Below the pieces are notes generated by a model. It saw nothing but the letters and a program-made list of their open reading frames with translations, did no database searches and was not told the origin of the DNA. Below are positions 37,153 to 45,975 of a DNA stretch of 64,000 nt, piece by piece (positions within the stretch are counted from its first letter, which is position 1; each line of letters starts with the position of its first letter). The stretch is from Streptomyces sp. NBC_01233 (lineage in GTDB: Bacteria; Actinomycetota; Actinomycetes; Streptomycetales; Streptomycetaceae): assembly GCF_035989305.1 (NCBI RefSeq), contig NZ_CP108514.1, positions 9,218,501 through 9,282,500 on the forward strand, read 5' to 3'. The translations under genes were made by a program, and so were the position numbers.

Positions 37153-37248
37153 ATGCAGCGCATCCGGATCCAGCCCCACCAGAAGCACCCCCACAAGCCC
37201 GCGCCGCTGGACCTCCGCACGCCGTCCGGCCGCCCGCTCCCGTACTGA
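37153..37248 (+). CDS. possible 31-aa His/Pro/Lys-rich small protein
   Basis: The frame MQRIRIQPHQKHPHKPAPLD...RPLPY starts at ATG 37153 with AGAAGAGG upstream and ends 14 nt before the PEP synthase gene. Its composition (3 His, 8 Pro, several Lys/Arg) is unlike an antisense shadow. It lies just after the DevR-like box, so it would be the first gene of that transcript. It could be a leader peptide or a small regulator of the downstream enzyme. No family recognised. Confidence 0.4.
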   Translation: MQRIRIQPHQKHPHKPAPLDLRTPSGRPLPY

Positions 37249-37262
37249 GTCCGGAGGTCGTC

Positions 37263-39710
37263 ATGGCAAGCACACGGCACGTCATTCCGTTCGCGGAACT
37301 AGGCCGACAGGACGTCGGCAGTGTCGGGGGGAAGAACGCCTCCCTGGGTGAGATGACCGCCCACCTGGCCGATGCCGGTGTGCGCGTCCCCCCGGGGTTC
37401 GCCACGACGGCCGACGCGTACGGAGAACTGCTGGACGGACACGGACTGCGCGGGCGGATCGAGGAACAGATCGCGCGCCTGCACGAAGGCGCGGCGCTCG
37501 ACGACGTCGGGGCCGTGATCCGGTCGCTGACCCTCGCCGAGCCGCTGCCCCCAGGACTGCGGGCCGAGATCGTCTCGGCGTACGAGCAGCTGGGGCGCGA
37601 CGAGGGACGCGCGGACCCGGAGGTCGCCGTACGCAGCAGCGCCACCGCCGAGGACCTGCCGGAGGCGAGCTTCGCCGGCCAGCAGGAGACGTACCTGAAC
37701 GTGCGCGGGACCGCCCGGCTGCTGGAGTCGGTGCACCGCTGTTACGCGTCCCTCTACACCGACCGCGCCATCGACTACCGGGAGCGTATGGGCTTCGACC
37801 ACCTCCAGGTCGCCCTCTCCGTCGGCGTCCAGATCATGGTCCGGTCGGACCTCGCCGGTGCCGGGGTGATCTTCACCCTCGACCCCGAGAGTGGATTCCC
37901 CGAGGTCATCGTCATCAGCGCGGCGTGCGGACTGGGTGAGACAGTCGTCAGCGGGCAGGTCGACCCCGACGAGTACACCGTCTTCAAGCCCACTCTGAAG
38001 GACCCGGAGCTGGACCCGCTGATCGACGTACGCGTCGGAGCGAAGCGGCGGAAGGCGGTCTACGCGGAGCTCGGACTGACCCGGACCGTCGACACCACCG
38101 CCGAGGAGCGCTTGCAGAGGGTCCTGACCGACACCGAGGTACGGCTCCTCGCCGACTGGGCACTGACCGTCGAAGGGCACTACGGCTGCCCCATGGACCT
38201 GGAATGGGCCAAGGACGGCCTCACCGGAGACCTGTGGATCGTGCAGGCCCGGCCCGAGACCGTGCAGTCCCGCCGCGCCGCCTCCACCCTGCGCCGCTGC
38301 CGCCTGACGGCCGTGCCCGGTACGCCTCTCGTGGACGGTACCGCCGTCGGCGAAGCCATCGGCAGCGGACCGGTCGTCGCTCTGGACGCTCCCGTCGACC
38401 TCGACCGCTTCCCGTCGGGCGGGGTGCTCGTCACCGGCATCACCGACCCTGACTGGGAACCGATCATGAAGCGTGCCTCCGCCATCGTCACCGACCACGG
38501 CGGCCGCACCTCGCACGCAGCGATCGTCAGCCGCGAACTCGGCGTCCCCGCCGTCGTCGGCACCGGGCGGGCGACTCACGTCCTGCACGACGGACGGAAA
38601 GTGACCGTCTCCTGCGCCGAAGGCGGACGCGGCAACGTCTACGACGGCCTGCTCGCCTACGAGGAGACCGAGACCGACCTCGCCGACATCCCCGCCACCC
38701 GGACGCACGTCATGCTCAACCTCGCCGACCCGTCCGCCGCCTTCCGATGGTGGCGCCTGCCGGCCGACGGTGTCGGCCTGGCCCGGCTGGAGTTCATCGT
38801 GGCGCACCAGGTCAAGGTCCACCCCATGGCCCTGCTGCACCCCGAACGCCTGGACCACGCCGACCGCTGCGCCGTCGATCAACTCACCGAGGGCCACCTC
38901 GACCGCACCCGTTACTTCACGGACCGCCTCGCGTACGGCATCGCCCGGATCGCCGCCTCCCGGTGGCCCGCCCCCGTGGTTGTACGGACCAGCGACTTCA
39001 AGACCAACGAGTACGCACGCCTCCTCGGCGGCCGGCCGTTCGAACCGGTCGAAGCCAACCCGATGATCGGCTGGCGGGGCGCGAGCCGCTACTACAGCGA
39101 CGGATACCGGGAAGGGTTCGCCCTCGAATGCCGGGCCCTGCGCCGGGTCCGCGACGAGATGGGCCTGACCAACGTCATCATCATGATCCCCTTCTGCCGC
39201 ACCCTCGAAGAGGCCGACCGGGTCCTGGGCGTCATGGCAGAGGAAGGCCTCACGCGAGGCGAGAACGGCCTGAAGGTCTACGTCATGGCGGAGATCCCCG
39301 CCAACGTCATCCTGGCCCAGGACTTCGCCGAACGGTTCGACGGCTTCTCCATCGGCAGCAACGACCTCACCCAGCTCACCCTCGGCGTCGACCGCGACTC
39401 CGAAGCCCTCGCCCACGTCTTCGACGAGACCGACCCGGCCGTCACCCGCAGCATCCAGACCCTCGTCCCGCGCGCCCAGTCCGTCGGCCGCCCGGTAGGG
39501 CTGTGCGGCCAGCGCCCCAGCGACGACCCGGCATTCACCGAGTTCCTGGTCAAGACCGGCATTGACTCCATTTCCGTCGCCCCGGACAGCTTCGCCGCAG
39601 TCAAGCAGCACGTGGCCGCCGCCGAACTGGCCCGGTACGGGGAGGGCCGAACGGCCCCATCCGGGACCCGATGGCCCCAAGCGGAGCAGCCGTCCCCCTC
39701 ACGACAGTGA
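37263..39710 (+). CDS. ppsA: phosphoenolpyruvate synthase (PEP-utilising enzyme)
   Basis: This 815-residue protein is read from ATG 37263 (GGAGG upstream). The N-terminal ATP-grasp domain begins with FAELGRQDVGSVGGKNASLG and includes VRSSATAEDLPEASFAGQQE. The swivelling phosphohistidine domain has GGRTSHAAIVSRELGVPAVV (His418). The C-terminal PEP/pyruvate barrel includes IGSNDLTQLTLGVDRDS and GLCGQRPSDDPAF (Cys748). The length (about 790-820) and GLCGQ motif favour PEP synthase over pyruvate phosphate dikinase, though many databases call such genes ppdK. It converts pyruvate and ATP to PEP for gluconeogenesis. A DevR-like box lies about 210 bp upstream, ahead of a small ORF. Confidence 0.9.
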   Translation: MASTRHVIPFAELGRQDVGSVGGKNASLGEMTAHLADAGVRVPPGFATTADAYGELLDGHGLRGRIEEQIARLHEGAALDDVGAVIRSLTLAEPLPPGLRAEIVSAYEQLGRDEGRADPEVAVRSSATAEDLPEASFAGQQETYLNVRGTARLLESVHRCYASLYTDRAIDYRERMGFDHLQVALSVGVQIMVRSDLAGAGVIFTLDPESGFPEVIVISAACGLGETVVSGQVDPDEYTVFKPTLKDPELDPLIDVRVGAKRRKAVYAELGLTRTVDTTAEERLQRVLTDTEVRLLADWALTVEGHYGCPMDLEWAKDGLTGDLWIVQARPETVQSRRAASTLRRCRLTAVPGTPLVDGTAVGEAIGSGPVVALDAPVDLDRFPSGGVLVTGITDPDWEPIMKRASAIVTDHGGRTSHAAIVSRELGVPAVVGTGRATHVLHDGRKVTVSCAEGGRGNVYDGLLAYEETETDLADIPATRTHVMLNLADPSAAFRWWRLPADGVGLARLEFIVAHQVKVHPMALLHPERLDHADRCAVDQLTEGHLDRTRYFTDRLAYGIARIAASRWPAPVVVRTSDFKTNEYARLLGGRPFEPVEANPMIGWRGASRYYSDGYREGFALECRALRRVRDEMGLTNVIIMIPFCRTLEEADRVLGVMAEEGLTRGENGLKVYVMAEIPANVILAQDFAERFDGFSIGSNDLTQLTLGVDRDSEALAHVFDETDPAVTRSIQTLVPRAQSVGRPVGLCGQRPSDDPAFTEFLVKTGIDSISVAPDSFAAVKQHVAAAELARYGEGRTAPSGTRWPQAEQPSPSRQ
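39643..39657. promoter_or_regulatory. DevR-like box a upstream of the flavodoxin operon
   Basis: AGGGCCGAACGGCCC fits the consensus with one mismatch. It lies inside the last codons of ppsA, 113 bp upstream of the flavodoxin start (39770) and 20 bp from box b. Confidence 0.55.
39663..39677. promoter_or_regulatory. DevR-like box b upstream of the flavodoxin operon
   Basis: GGGACCCGATGGCCC fits with one mismatch, 93 bp upstream of the flavodoxin start. The pair overlaps the 3' end of the ppsA coding sequence, so selection on both protein and operator is expected. Confidence 0.55.
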
Positions 39711-39769
39711 AGGAAGACAACACTGAAGGCGCTCAAGCGCACCACAACAGAGAGCAACGGAGAGTCGTC

Positions 39770-40273
39770 ATGACTTCCAAGCGCGTCCTGGTCGCCTACG
39801 GCACCAAGCACGGTGCGACCGCCGGAATCGCTTCCGAGATCGGCAGGACCCTGCGCGAGGACGGCCTCGACGCCGTCGTGGTCCCCGCCGACGACGTGGA
39901 CGACGTACGCGGGTACGACGCCGTGGTCCTCGGCGGCGCCCTGTACGCCGGGCACTGGAGCGGCAAGGCCAAGCGCTGCGCCGAACGCAACGAGCACTAC
40001 CTCCAGCACCGCCCGGTCTACCTGTTCAGCAGTGGCCCCGTCGACAGTTCCGCCGAGCAGCACGACATCGCGCCGGTGGCGGCGGTGGCCCGGGAGATGG
40101 AGCGCCTCGGCGCACGCGAGCACATCACCTTCGGCGGCAGCATCACCGCCAGTACGCCCGGGTTCATCGCACGGGCCATGGTCCGCGCGGGCAAGGGAGG
40201 GGACTTCCGCAATCCCGAGCGGATCCGGACGTGGGCTCACCACATCAGCGCCGACCTCGCCGCTCCCCACTGA
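39770..40273 (+). CDS. flavodoxin-domain protein (HemG/protoporphyrinogen oxidase-like)
   Basis: This 167-residue protein starts at ATG 39770. The FMN phosphate loop VLVAYGTKHGATAGIASEIG and the central VVLGGALYAGHWSGKAKR match the flavodoxin_5/HemG family. Further features are VYLFSSGPVD and the HITFGGSITASTPGFIARAM segment. The protein likely carries FMN and passes electrons; HemG-type protoporphyrinogen oxidation is one option, and a general low-potential carrier is another. It heads an operon with an Rv1733c-like membrane protein (34-nt gap), a P-type ATPase and a DUF1876 gene. Two DevR-like boxes lie 93-127 bp upstream. Confidence 0.88.
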   Translation: MTSKRVLVAYGTKHGATAGIASEIGRTLREDGLDAVVVPADDVDDVRGYDAVVLGGALYAGHWSGKAKRCAERNEHYLQHRPVYLFSSGPVDSSAEQHDIAPVAAVAREMERLGAREHITFGGSITASTPGFIARAMVRAGKGGDFRNPERIRTWAHHISADLAAPH

Positions 40274-40307
40274 GCGGCTGGGCAGAATCAGAGCGCGGAG
40301 GTGCACG

Positions 40308-40964
40308 ATGTCCGAGGCCGGCACGCCCGGAGACGGGCCCACGCGATCGCGCCCGGCGAGAGCCGGCCGGGTGCGTCGACTGTTCGACGGACGCCCGAAC
40401 GAGCTGCGTCGCCCGGTCGACCGGACCCGGCGCCGCTGGAGCGTCGTCTTCGTACTGTCCTTCCTGATCGCCCTGTTCTGCGGCGGCGTCGTCACGACGG
40501 CCGTCTGGGACTCCGAAAGCCGGACTGCCAGGGAAACGGCCCGCCACCGGCACCAGATCGAGGCGACGACGGTCGGCTCCGCGGAGCGCGCGGTCTCCAA
40601 CCGCTCCGGCGGCACCTCGCGGGTGGTTGCTCCAGCCGTCTGGGAGTACCCGGCCGCCCACCAGCACTCCGACACGGTCTCCGTCCCGCTCGGCACACCG
40701 GCAGGCCGGACGGTCACGATCTGGGTCGATGACGCGGGCACGGAAGCGCAGGCGCCTTCGTCCGAAGCGCAACGCGCCTTCACGGCCGCAGCGGCGGGAG
40801 TCGGAGCCCTCGGCCTGCTCGTCCTGGCCTCGGGGGCAGTGGTCCGCCTCCGTCTGCTCCTCGTCGAGACCCGCACCCTGGCCCAGTGGGAGCACGAGTG
40901 GGATGCCGTGGAGCCGCGCTGGTCCGGCAGGCTGCGGCGTGAGCAGGGACCTGGCGATGACTGA
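40308..40964 (+). CDS. Rv1733c-family membrane protein
   Basis: This 218-residue protein is read from ATG 40308 (GCGGAGG upstream). It has a basic N-terminus, one membrane helix at about residues 45-65 ([20 protein letters not shown]), a long extracytoplasmic domain with [18 protein letters not shown] and [16 protein letters not shown], and a second helix near 165-185. This two-helix layout is that of Rv1733c, a DosR-regulon membrane protein of M. tuberculosis with no known function. It overlaps the P-type ATPase gene by 8 nt, which suggests coupled expression and perhaps a common role at the membrane. Confidence 0.88.
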   Translation: MSEAGTPGDGPTRSRPARAGRVRRLFDGRPNELRRPVDRTRRRWSVVFVLSFLIALFCGGVVTTAVWDSESRTARETARHRHQIEATTVGSAERAVSNRSGGTSRVVAPAVWEYPAAHQHSDTVSVPLGTPAGRTVTIWVDDAGTEAQAPSSEAQRAFTAAAAGVGALGLLVLASGAVVRLRLLLVETRTLAQWEHEWDAVEPRWSGRLRREQGPGDD

Positions 40965-43638
40965 GGCAGCCACCCGGCCCCCGTCCCCGGCGGGCGGGCT
41001 GTCCCCGAGCCCTGACCCTCTCGAACCGTTGCCGCTGCTGAGGCGCGAGCTCGGCACCGGGCCGAGTGGACTCTCCGCACGCGAGGCAGCCCGCCGCCTT
41101 GCCGTCTACGGCCCCAACGAGGTCCGCCGCAAGGCCCGTACCTCCCTGGGCCGTGAACTGGTCCGCCAGCTCGTCCACCCCCTGGCCCTGCTGCTCTGGG
41201 CGGCCGCCGCGCTGGCGTTCGTCGCAGGCATCCCCGTGCTCGGGTGGGCCATCATCGCCGTGGTTCTCGTCAATGCGGCGTTCGCGCTCCTCCAGGAACG
41301 GCAGGCCGAACAAGCGGTGGAGACTCTCGCGAAGTACCTGCCCGAGCACGCCCTGGTGATCCGCGACGGCCGGCCCTCGGCGGTGGAGGCAAGAGGACTG
41401 GTGCCGGGCGAACTGATCGTTCTCGAAGAGGGCGCCAAAGTCCCCGCCGACGCACGGCTGACCGAGGGAGGCATCGAGGTCGACCTGTCGATGCTGACGG
41501 GGGAGTCGACCCCCGCCGAACGCATCGCCGGACCGGGACTCATCGGGGCACCGCTGCTGCAGGAACCCAACCTCGTGTTCAGCGGCACCGTCTGTACCGG
41601 GGGCCAGGCCCAGGCGATCGTGTTCGCCACTGGAGACCACACGGAACTCGGCCGCATCGCCGCACTGAGTCAGCGCACCCGGCGCGACCCCAGCCCCCTG
41701 GAACAGCAGGTCAAGAAGGTCGCCTGGCTCATCGCCGCCGTAGCGGTCGCCATGGGCGGCGTGTTCCTGGCCGCCGGTGTCGCCGTGGGCCTGCCGACGC
41801 GGGACACCCTCATGTTCGCGATCGGCCTCCTCGTCGCCAACGTCCCCGAGGGGCTGCTGCCGACCATCACCCTCGCCCTTGCCGTCGGCGTGCGCGCCCT
41901 CGCCCGCCAAGGGGCGGTGATCAAGCGGCTGAGCGCAGTGGAGACCCTCGGCTCCACCAACGTCATCTGCACCGACAAGACCGGAACCCTCACCCAGAAC
42001 CGCATGCGACTCCAAGCCGTGTGGACGCCGGACCACGGAAGGGAGCCCGGCCCCTGGGACGGAGAGCTGCTGCGAACCAGCGCCCTGTGCACGACGGTCA
42101 CCCGGGACGAGGAAGGCGAACTTCGCGGCGACCCGACGGAAATGGCTTTGGTGGAAGGTGCCGCTGCCCACGCCGCTCCCGTCGACCTCGACGGCCGTGA
42201 CACCGGGCGCCGAGCCCTGTTCCGCTTCGACCCCCGGCTGCGTCTGATGTCCGTCGTCCATGCCGATGGCGTGCACGGGCTGCGCGTCATCGTCAAGGGC
42301 GCGCCGGAGACGGTGCTGCAATCCCTGGAAGGCGGTTCGGGGTCCGCGGCCGCCGCGGCGGAGGAACTCGCCCGCGAAGGCATGCGCGTCCTGGCCGTCG
42401 CCGTCCGAACACTGCCGGCCGATGCCGAGGTACCGACCCGTCGCCAGGATGCGGAGACCGGGCTCCGACTGCTCGGGCTCGTCGGCCTGTACGACCCGCC
42501 ACGTCCCGAAGTCGCCGCCGCCGTCCGGCGCTGCCACGAGGCAGGACTCCGCGTGCACATCGTCACCGGCGACAACGGCGCCACCGCCGAGGCCGTCGCC
42601 CGCGAAGTCGGCATAGGCCTGCCTCGTCTGCGGGTGGTCGCACAGTCCGAGTCGATCGGCGACCACGAACTCGACGCGCTCCTCGCATCGGCGGACGCCG
42701 AAGTCGTCTTCGCCCGCTCCTCGCCCGAGACCAAGCTGAAGGTGGCCGACGCCCTGCGCGCACACGGGCAGGTCGTCGCCATGACCGGTGACGGGGTCAA
42801 TGACGCCCCCGCCCTGCACCGGGCCCACATCGGAGTGGCGATGGGACTCTCCGGCACGGACGTGGCCCGTGAGGCGTCCACCATGGTGCTCACCGACGAC
42901 AACTTCGCCACCATCGTCACCGCGATCGAATCCGGCCGCCGCGTCTACGACAACGTCCGCAAGTTCATCGTCTACATCTTTGCCCACCTCACTCCCGAGG
43001 TCGTGCCCTTCCTGGTCTTCGCGCTGTCGGCCGGCACGGTCCCGCTCCCGCTGACCGTCCTGCAGATCCTCGCCATCGACCTCGGTACCGAGACCCTCCC
43101 CGCCCTCGCCCTCGGCCGCGAACGAGCCGAGCCGGGCACCATGAGCCGCCCGCCGCGCCCGAGTTCGCAAGGAGTCATCTCCCGAGACATGCTCATCCGC
43201 AGCTGGGGCTACCTCGGTACCGTCTCCGCAGTCCTGGTCATGGGCGCGTTCTTCTACGTACTGTGGCGCGCGGGCTGGCACGCGGGCGATCCCACCGGCA
43301 CGGGCAGCCCCTTGCACCACGCTTACGTCACCGCAACCACGGCCACGTTCGCCGGCATCGTCACCTGCCAGGTCGGCACCGCCTTCGCCGCCCGCACCGA
43401 CCATGCGGCCCTGCGCGACATCGGCCTGTTCACCAACCCCCTGCTCCTGGCCGGCATCGCCTTCGAGCTCGCCTTCACGGCAGCCCTCGTATACGCGCCG
43501 CCCCTGCAAGGCCTGTTCGGTACCGCCGCCCTGCCGCTGGACGTCGTCGCCCTCATCGCGACCTTCCCCGTCCTCGTCTGGGGCACCGACGAACTGCGGC
43601 GCTGGGTCCGGCGCACTCACCACCACACGAAGCGCTGA
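40957..43638 (+). CDS. P-type cation-transporting ATPase (P2-type, IIC-like)
   Basis: This 893-residue ATPase is read from ATG 40957. It shows the actuator TGES loop ([16 protein letters not shown]), helix 4 [18 protein letters not shown], the phosphorylation motif [13 protein letters not shown] (Asp340), the hinge [18 protein letters not shown] and about ten membrane helices. PEGLLPT in helix 4 and [14 protein letters not shown] in helix 6 resemble Na+/K+- or H+/K+-ATPase-like (IIC) pumps rather than SERCA. The transported ion is not certain. It lies between the Rv1733c-like and DUF1876 genes in the flavodoxin operon. Mtb ctpF (Rv1997) is a DosR-regulated P2-type pump, so the association is recurrent. 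Confidence 0.92.
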   Translation: MTEAATRPPSPAGGLSPSPDPLEPLPLLRRELGTGPSGLSAREAARRLAVYGPNEVRRKARTSLGRELVRQLVHPLALLLWAAAALAFVAGIPVLGWAIIAVVLVNAAFALLQERQAEQAVETLAKYLPEHALVIRDGRPSAVEARGLVPGELIVLEEGAKVPADARLTEGGIEVDLSMLTGESTPAERIAGPGLIGAPLLQEPNLVFSGTVCTGGQAQAIVFATGDHTELGRIAALSQRTRRDPSPLEQQVKKVAWLIAAVAVAMGGVFLAAGVAVGLPTRDTLMFAIGLLVANVPEGLLPTITLALAVGVRALARQGAVIKRLSAVETLGSTNVICTDKTGTLTQNRMRLQAVWTPDHGREPGPWDGELLRTSALCTTVTRDEEGELRGDPTEMALVEGAAAHAAPVDLDGRDTGRRALFRFDPRLRLMSVVHADGVHGLRVIVKGAPETVLQSLEGGSGSAAAAAEELAREGMRVLAVAVRTLPADAEVPTRRQDAETGLRLLGLVGLYDPPRPEVAAAVRRCHEAGLRVHIVTGDNGATAEAVAREVGIGLPRLRVVAQSESIGDHELDALLASADAEVVFARSSPETKLKVADALRAHGQVVAMTGDGVNDAPALHRAHIGVAMGLSGTDVAREASTMVLTDDNFATIVTAIESGRRVYDNVRKFIVYIFAHLTPEVVPFLVFALSAGTVPLPLTVLQILAIDLGTETLPALALGRERAEPGTMSRPPRPSSQGVISRDMLIRSWGYLGTVSAVLVMGAFFYVLWRAGWHAGDPTGTGSPLHHAYVTATTATFAGIVTCQVGTAFAARTDHAALRDIGLFTNPLLLAGIAFELAFTAALVYAPPLQGLFGTAALPLDVVALIATFPVLVWGTDELRRWVRRTHHHTKR

Positions 43639-43659
43639 CACGCTTACCGGAGGCACGCC

Positions 43660-43959
43660 ATGTCACACACTGCTGAATGGAAGGTCCGCCTCTACCTCTT
43701 CGAGGAGGACCACATGACGAAGGCCCGCCTGGAGCTCGACACGGGCACGAACAGGCTCACGGGCCACGGCGCCGCCCGCTGCGCACCCCAGGACACCGAC
43801 GTCCCGGAGATCGGCGACGAACTCGCGGTCGCTCGCGCCATGGAGGACCTGGCCCTCCAGATGAAGCGGGCCGCCTACGGAGACATGCAGGCTGCCGGCG
43901 CTCCGTCCCTCCAGGAGTCCCTCAAGCCGTACACCGGGTGGCTGGACACCGAAGCGTGA
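43660..43959 (+). CDS. DUF1876 (dsRBD-like) protein
   Basis: This 99-residue protein (MSHTAEWKVRLYLFEEDHMT...) is a complete DUF1876 domain, with TKARLELDTGTNRLTGHGAA and a C-terminal helix DELAVARAMEDLALQM. Rv1738 and Rv2632c of M. tuberculosis belong to the same family; Rv1738 is strongly DosR-induced and has a hibernation-factor-like fold. A role in ribosome or translation silencing is therefore possible but unproven. It is the last gene of the flavodoxin-Rv1733c-ATPase operon, 21 nt after the ATPase, with GGAGG upstream. Confidence 0.9.
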   Translation: MSHTAEWKVRLYLFEEDHMTKARLELDTGTNRLTGHGAARCAPQDTDVPEIGDELAVARAMEDLALQMKRAAYGDMQAAGAPSLQESLKPYTGWLDTEA

Positions 43960-44105
43960 ACACGGAGGACGCCCGGCCCGGCGGCGCAGTGGCCGAGGTG
44001 TCCACCACGATGCGTGATCGGGTGTGCCGGGGACGCCGAACGCGTCGCGACCAGCGCCGGTCCGACCAACGCGTTCGAAGGGGATCTTGCACGCCGTCCT
44101 CGACA

Positions 44106-44119
44106 GGGACCTTCGGCCC
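44106..44119. promoter_or_regulatory. DevR-like box a upstream of the USP operon
   Basis: GGGACCTTCGGCCC is a 14-bp form (spacer of 2) that closely mirrors the mycobacterial DosR core GGGACT-N2-AGTCCC. It ends 90 bp upstream of the USP start at 44210. It lies in the 250-bp gap after DUF1876, which holds no gene. Confidence 0.6.
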
Positions 44120-44126
44120 CCATGAA

Positions 44127-44141
44127 GGTCCTGAGCGGCCC
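44127..44141. promoter_or_regulatory. weaker DevR-like box b upstream of the USP operon
   Basis: GGTCCTGAGCGGCCC keeps the CGGCCC half exactly and starts 21 bp after box a, two helical turns away. Support comes mainly from this spacing. Confidence 0.4.
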
Positions 44142-44209
44142 TCTGCCCGGCGAGGTCCTTGGTGCCAGCGTGAGGTCAGACCCCCAGTGGCCCGGGGCGA
44201 GGAGGAATC

Positions 44210-45112
44210 ATGAAGAACACCGTCAGCGGCTCGGAACTCGGCTCCGTCATCGTCGGCGTCGACGGCTCCGATGCCGCCCGCCAGGCCGCGCTCTGGGCAG
44301 CGGGAGAGGCCGAACGCCGCGGGCGTCCGCTGCACATCGTGTACGGCGCCGATACGGACGGCCGGGCCCTCTACGTATCCGTCGAGACCATCGAGCGCGT
44401 CCGCAGCGCCGGCCGCGAACTGCTCGACGAAACCGCCGCCGCGGTCCAGGAACAGCACCCCGGCCTGGTCGCCACCACGGAATTCAGTCGCGGCGACCCC
44501 GTGGCCAGCCTGCACCGGGCGGCCGGCCTTCGCGGCACCATCGTGGTCGGCAACCGGGGTCTGGGCGGATTCAACTCGCTCATGCTCGGATCCGTGGGCC
44601 TGAAGGTCGCGGCCGGCGCGAAGACGCCCGTCATCGTCGTCAGGGGAACGGACCATCGCGCCGAGAGCGGGACGGTGCTCGCCGGGGTCCGTGACGAGCA
44701 CGACCTGGACTGCGTCCGTCACGCGGCGCGGGAGGCCGAGCTCCGCAAGGCCGAGCTGCGGCTGCTCCACGTGTGGAACGCGCTCCAGTCCGTCGGCAGC
44801 GTGGTGACCATGATGGACGACGTCTCGGAGATCGCCGACGAGCACGTCCGGCACCTGACCGCGGTGACCGAGCAGATCCGCCAGGAGTTCCCGGACCTCA
44901 CCGTGCGGGCGGACGCCGAGAAGAGCGTGTCCGTCGCCGGTGTCCTGGTCGAGGCCTCCCGACACGCCGACCTGCTGGTCATGGGCGGGCGGCGGGCGTC
45001 GGCGTACCTGGGACCCACCCTCGGGCGGCACACCCACAGCCTCGTCCACCACTCCCACTGCCCCGTGCTGCTCATCCCGCGCCACACGGACAAGCACGGA
45101 GATGAATCGTGA
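44210..45112 (+). CDS. universal stress protein, tandem Usp domains (1)
   Basis: This 300-residue protein has two Usp domains. Domain 1 starts SVIVGVDGSDAARQAALWAA and ends with the ATP-binding loop VVGNRGLGGFNSLMLGS. Domain 2 ends LVMGGRRASAYLGPTLGRHT. Two-domain USPs (Rv1996, Rv2005c, Rv2623) are hallmark DosR-regulon members and bind ATP. Start ATG 44210 has GAGGAGG upstream. It begins a long unit (second USP, P-type ATPase, DUF1918 and the DevS-like kinase) preceded by two DevR-like boxes. The stop overlaps the second USP start. Confidence 0.93.
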   Translation: MKNTVSGSELGSVIVGVDGSDAARQAALWAAGEAERRGRPLHIVYGADTDGRALYVSVETIERVRSAGRELLDETAAAVQEQHPGLVATTEFSRGDPVASLHRAAGLRGTIVVGNRGLGGFNSLMLGSVGLKVAAGAKTPVIVVRGTDHRAESGTVLAGVRDEHDLDCVRHAAREAELRKAELRLLHVWNALQSVGSVVTMMDDVSEIADEHVRHLTAVTEQIRQEFPDLTVRADAEKSVSVAGVLVEASRHADLLVMGGRRASAYLGPTLGRHTHSLVHHSHCPVLLIPRHTDKHGDES

Positions 45113-45969
45113 TGGCCCCCGCCGAACGCCGCGAGATCGTCGTCGGCATCGACCCGGCCAGGGACTGGCACCTGCCCCTTGCCTGGGCGTCGGACGAGGC
45201 TCACCGCCGTGGGCTCGGGCTCCGACTCGTCGTGGCCGTGCCTCCGCCGCACCACACGCGGCAGGTCGACGACACCCCTCGCACCACGGCCCTGCGCCAG
45301 GCGGGCTCGGAAGCCCTGGCAGCCGGTACCGACTGGGCGCGGGAACGGCACCCGGGGGCCGACGTGGCCACCGATCTGATCGAAGGATTCCCCGTCCCCG
45401 CCATAGGCCGCCTGTCCCACCGGGCCCGCATGCTCGTGCTCGGATCCCGCCACCTGAGCCGGACCGCGGAGTACTTCAGCGCCGGTTCCACGGTGGTCCC
45501 GATCACGGCCCAGGCGCACTGTCCGGTCGTCGTGGTCGGAAACCCCGAGCACATCACCCAGCAGCGGCCCTACCTGGTCGTGGGCATCGACGGCAGCGAG
45601 TCCTCGAAGGCGGCGCTCGCGCTGGCCTTCGAGGAAGCCGACCTGCGCGGCGCCGCGCTGCGCGCCATCGCGGTGTGGCAGCCGCCGGTCTTCCTGCTCC
45701 ACGACGAGGAGGTCGCACTGCAGGCCCAGCGGCGGATGCTGTCCGAGGTCACGTCCGGCTGGTCGCAGAAATACCCCGATGTGAAGCTCTCCCACGAGAT
45801 CCCGATCGGGCATCCGGTGGAGGAGCTCGCGGAGGCCGCCGAGCACGCCCTGGCCGTGGTGGTGGGCCGCCGCGGACGCGGAGGCTACTCCGGCATGCGC
45901 CTGGGTTCCGTCGTCCACGGACTGCTGCACCGGGCGTTCTGCCCGGTGATCACGGTTCCGGCCGAGTAG
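45112..45969 (+). CDS. universal stress protein, tandem Usp domains (2)
   Basis: This 285-residue protein starts at ATG 45112 (GTG 45109 is an alternative) directly on the stop of USP 1. Domain 1 runs from REIVVGIDPARDWHLPLAWA to VLGSRHLSRTAEYFSAGS, where the ATP loop is less canonical. Domain 2 begins LVVGIDGSESSKAALALAFE and has a full loop VVGRRGRGGYSGMRLGS. One domain may therefore bind ATP better than the other. The P-type ATPase gene follows after 6 nt. Confidence 0.93.
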   Translation: MAPAERREIVVGIDPARDWHLPLAWASDEAHRRGLGLRLVVAVPPPHHTRQVDDTPRTTALRQAGSEALAAGTDWARERHPGADVATDLIEGFPVPAIGRLSHRARMLVLGSRHLSRTAEYFSAGSTVVPITAQAHCPVVVVGNPEHITQQRPYLVVGIDGSESSKAALALAFEEADLRGAALRAIAVWQPPVFLLHDEEVALQAQRRMLSEVTSGWSQKYPDVKLSHEIPIGHPVEELAEAAEHALAVVVGRRGRGGYSGMRLGSVVHGLLHRAFCPVITVPAE

Positions 45970-45975
45970 GCCGCC

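Noticed and set aside
35126..37645. An 839-codon minus-strand frame across GH65, the NAPRT remnant and ppsA
   Set aside because: Only its middle (36478-36961) encodes a real family; the outer parts are antisense shadows of ppsA and GH65.
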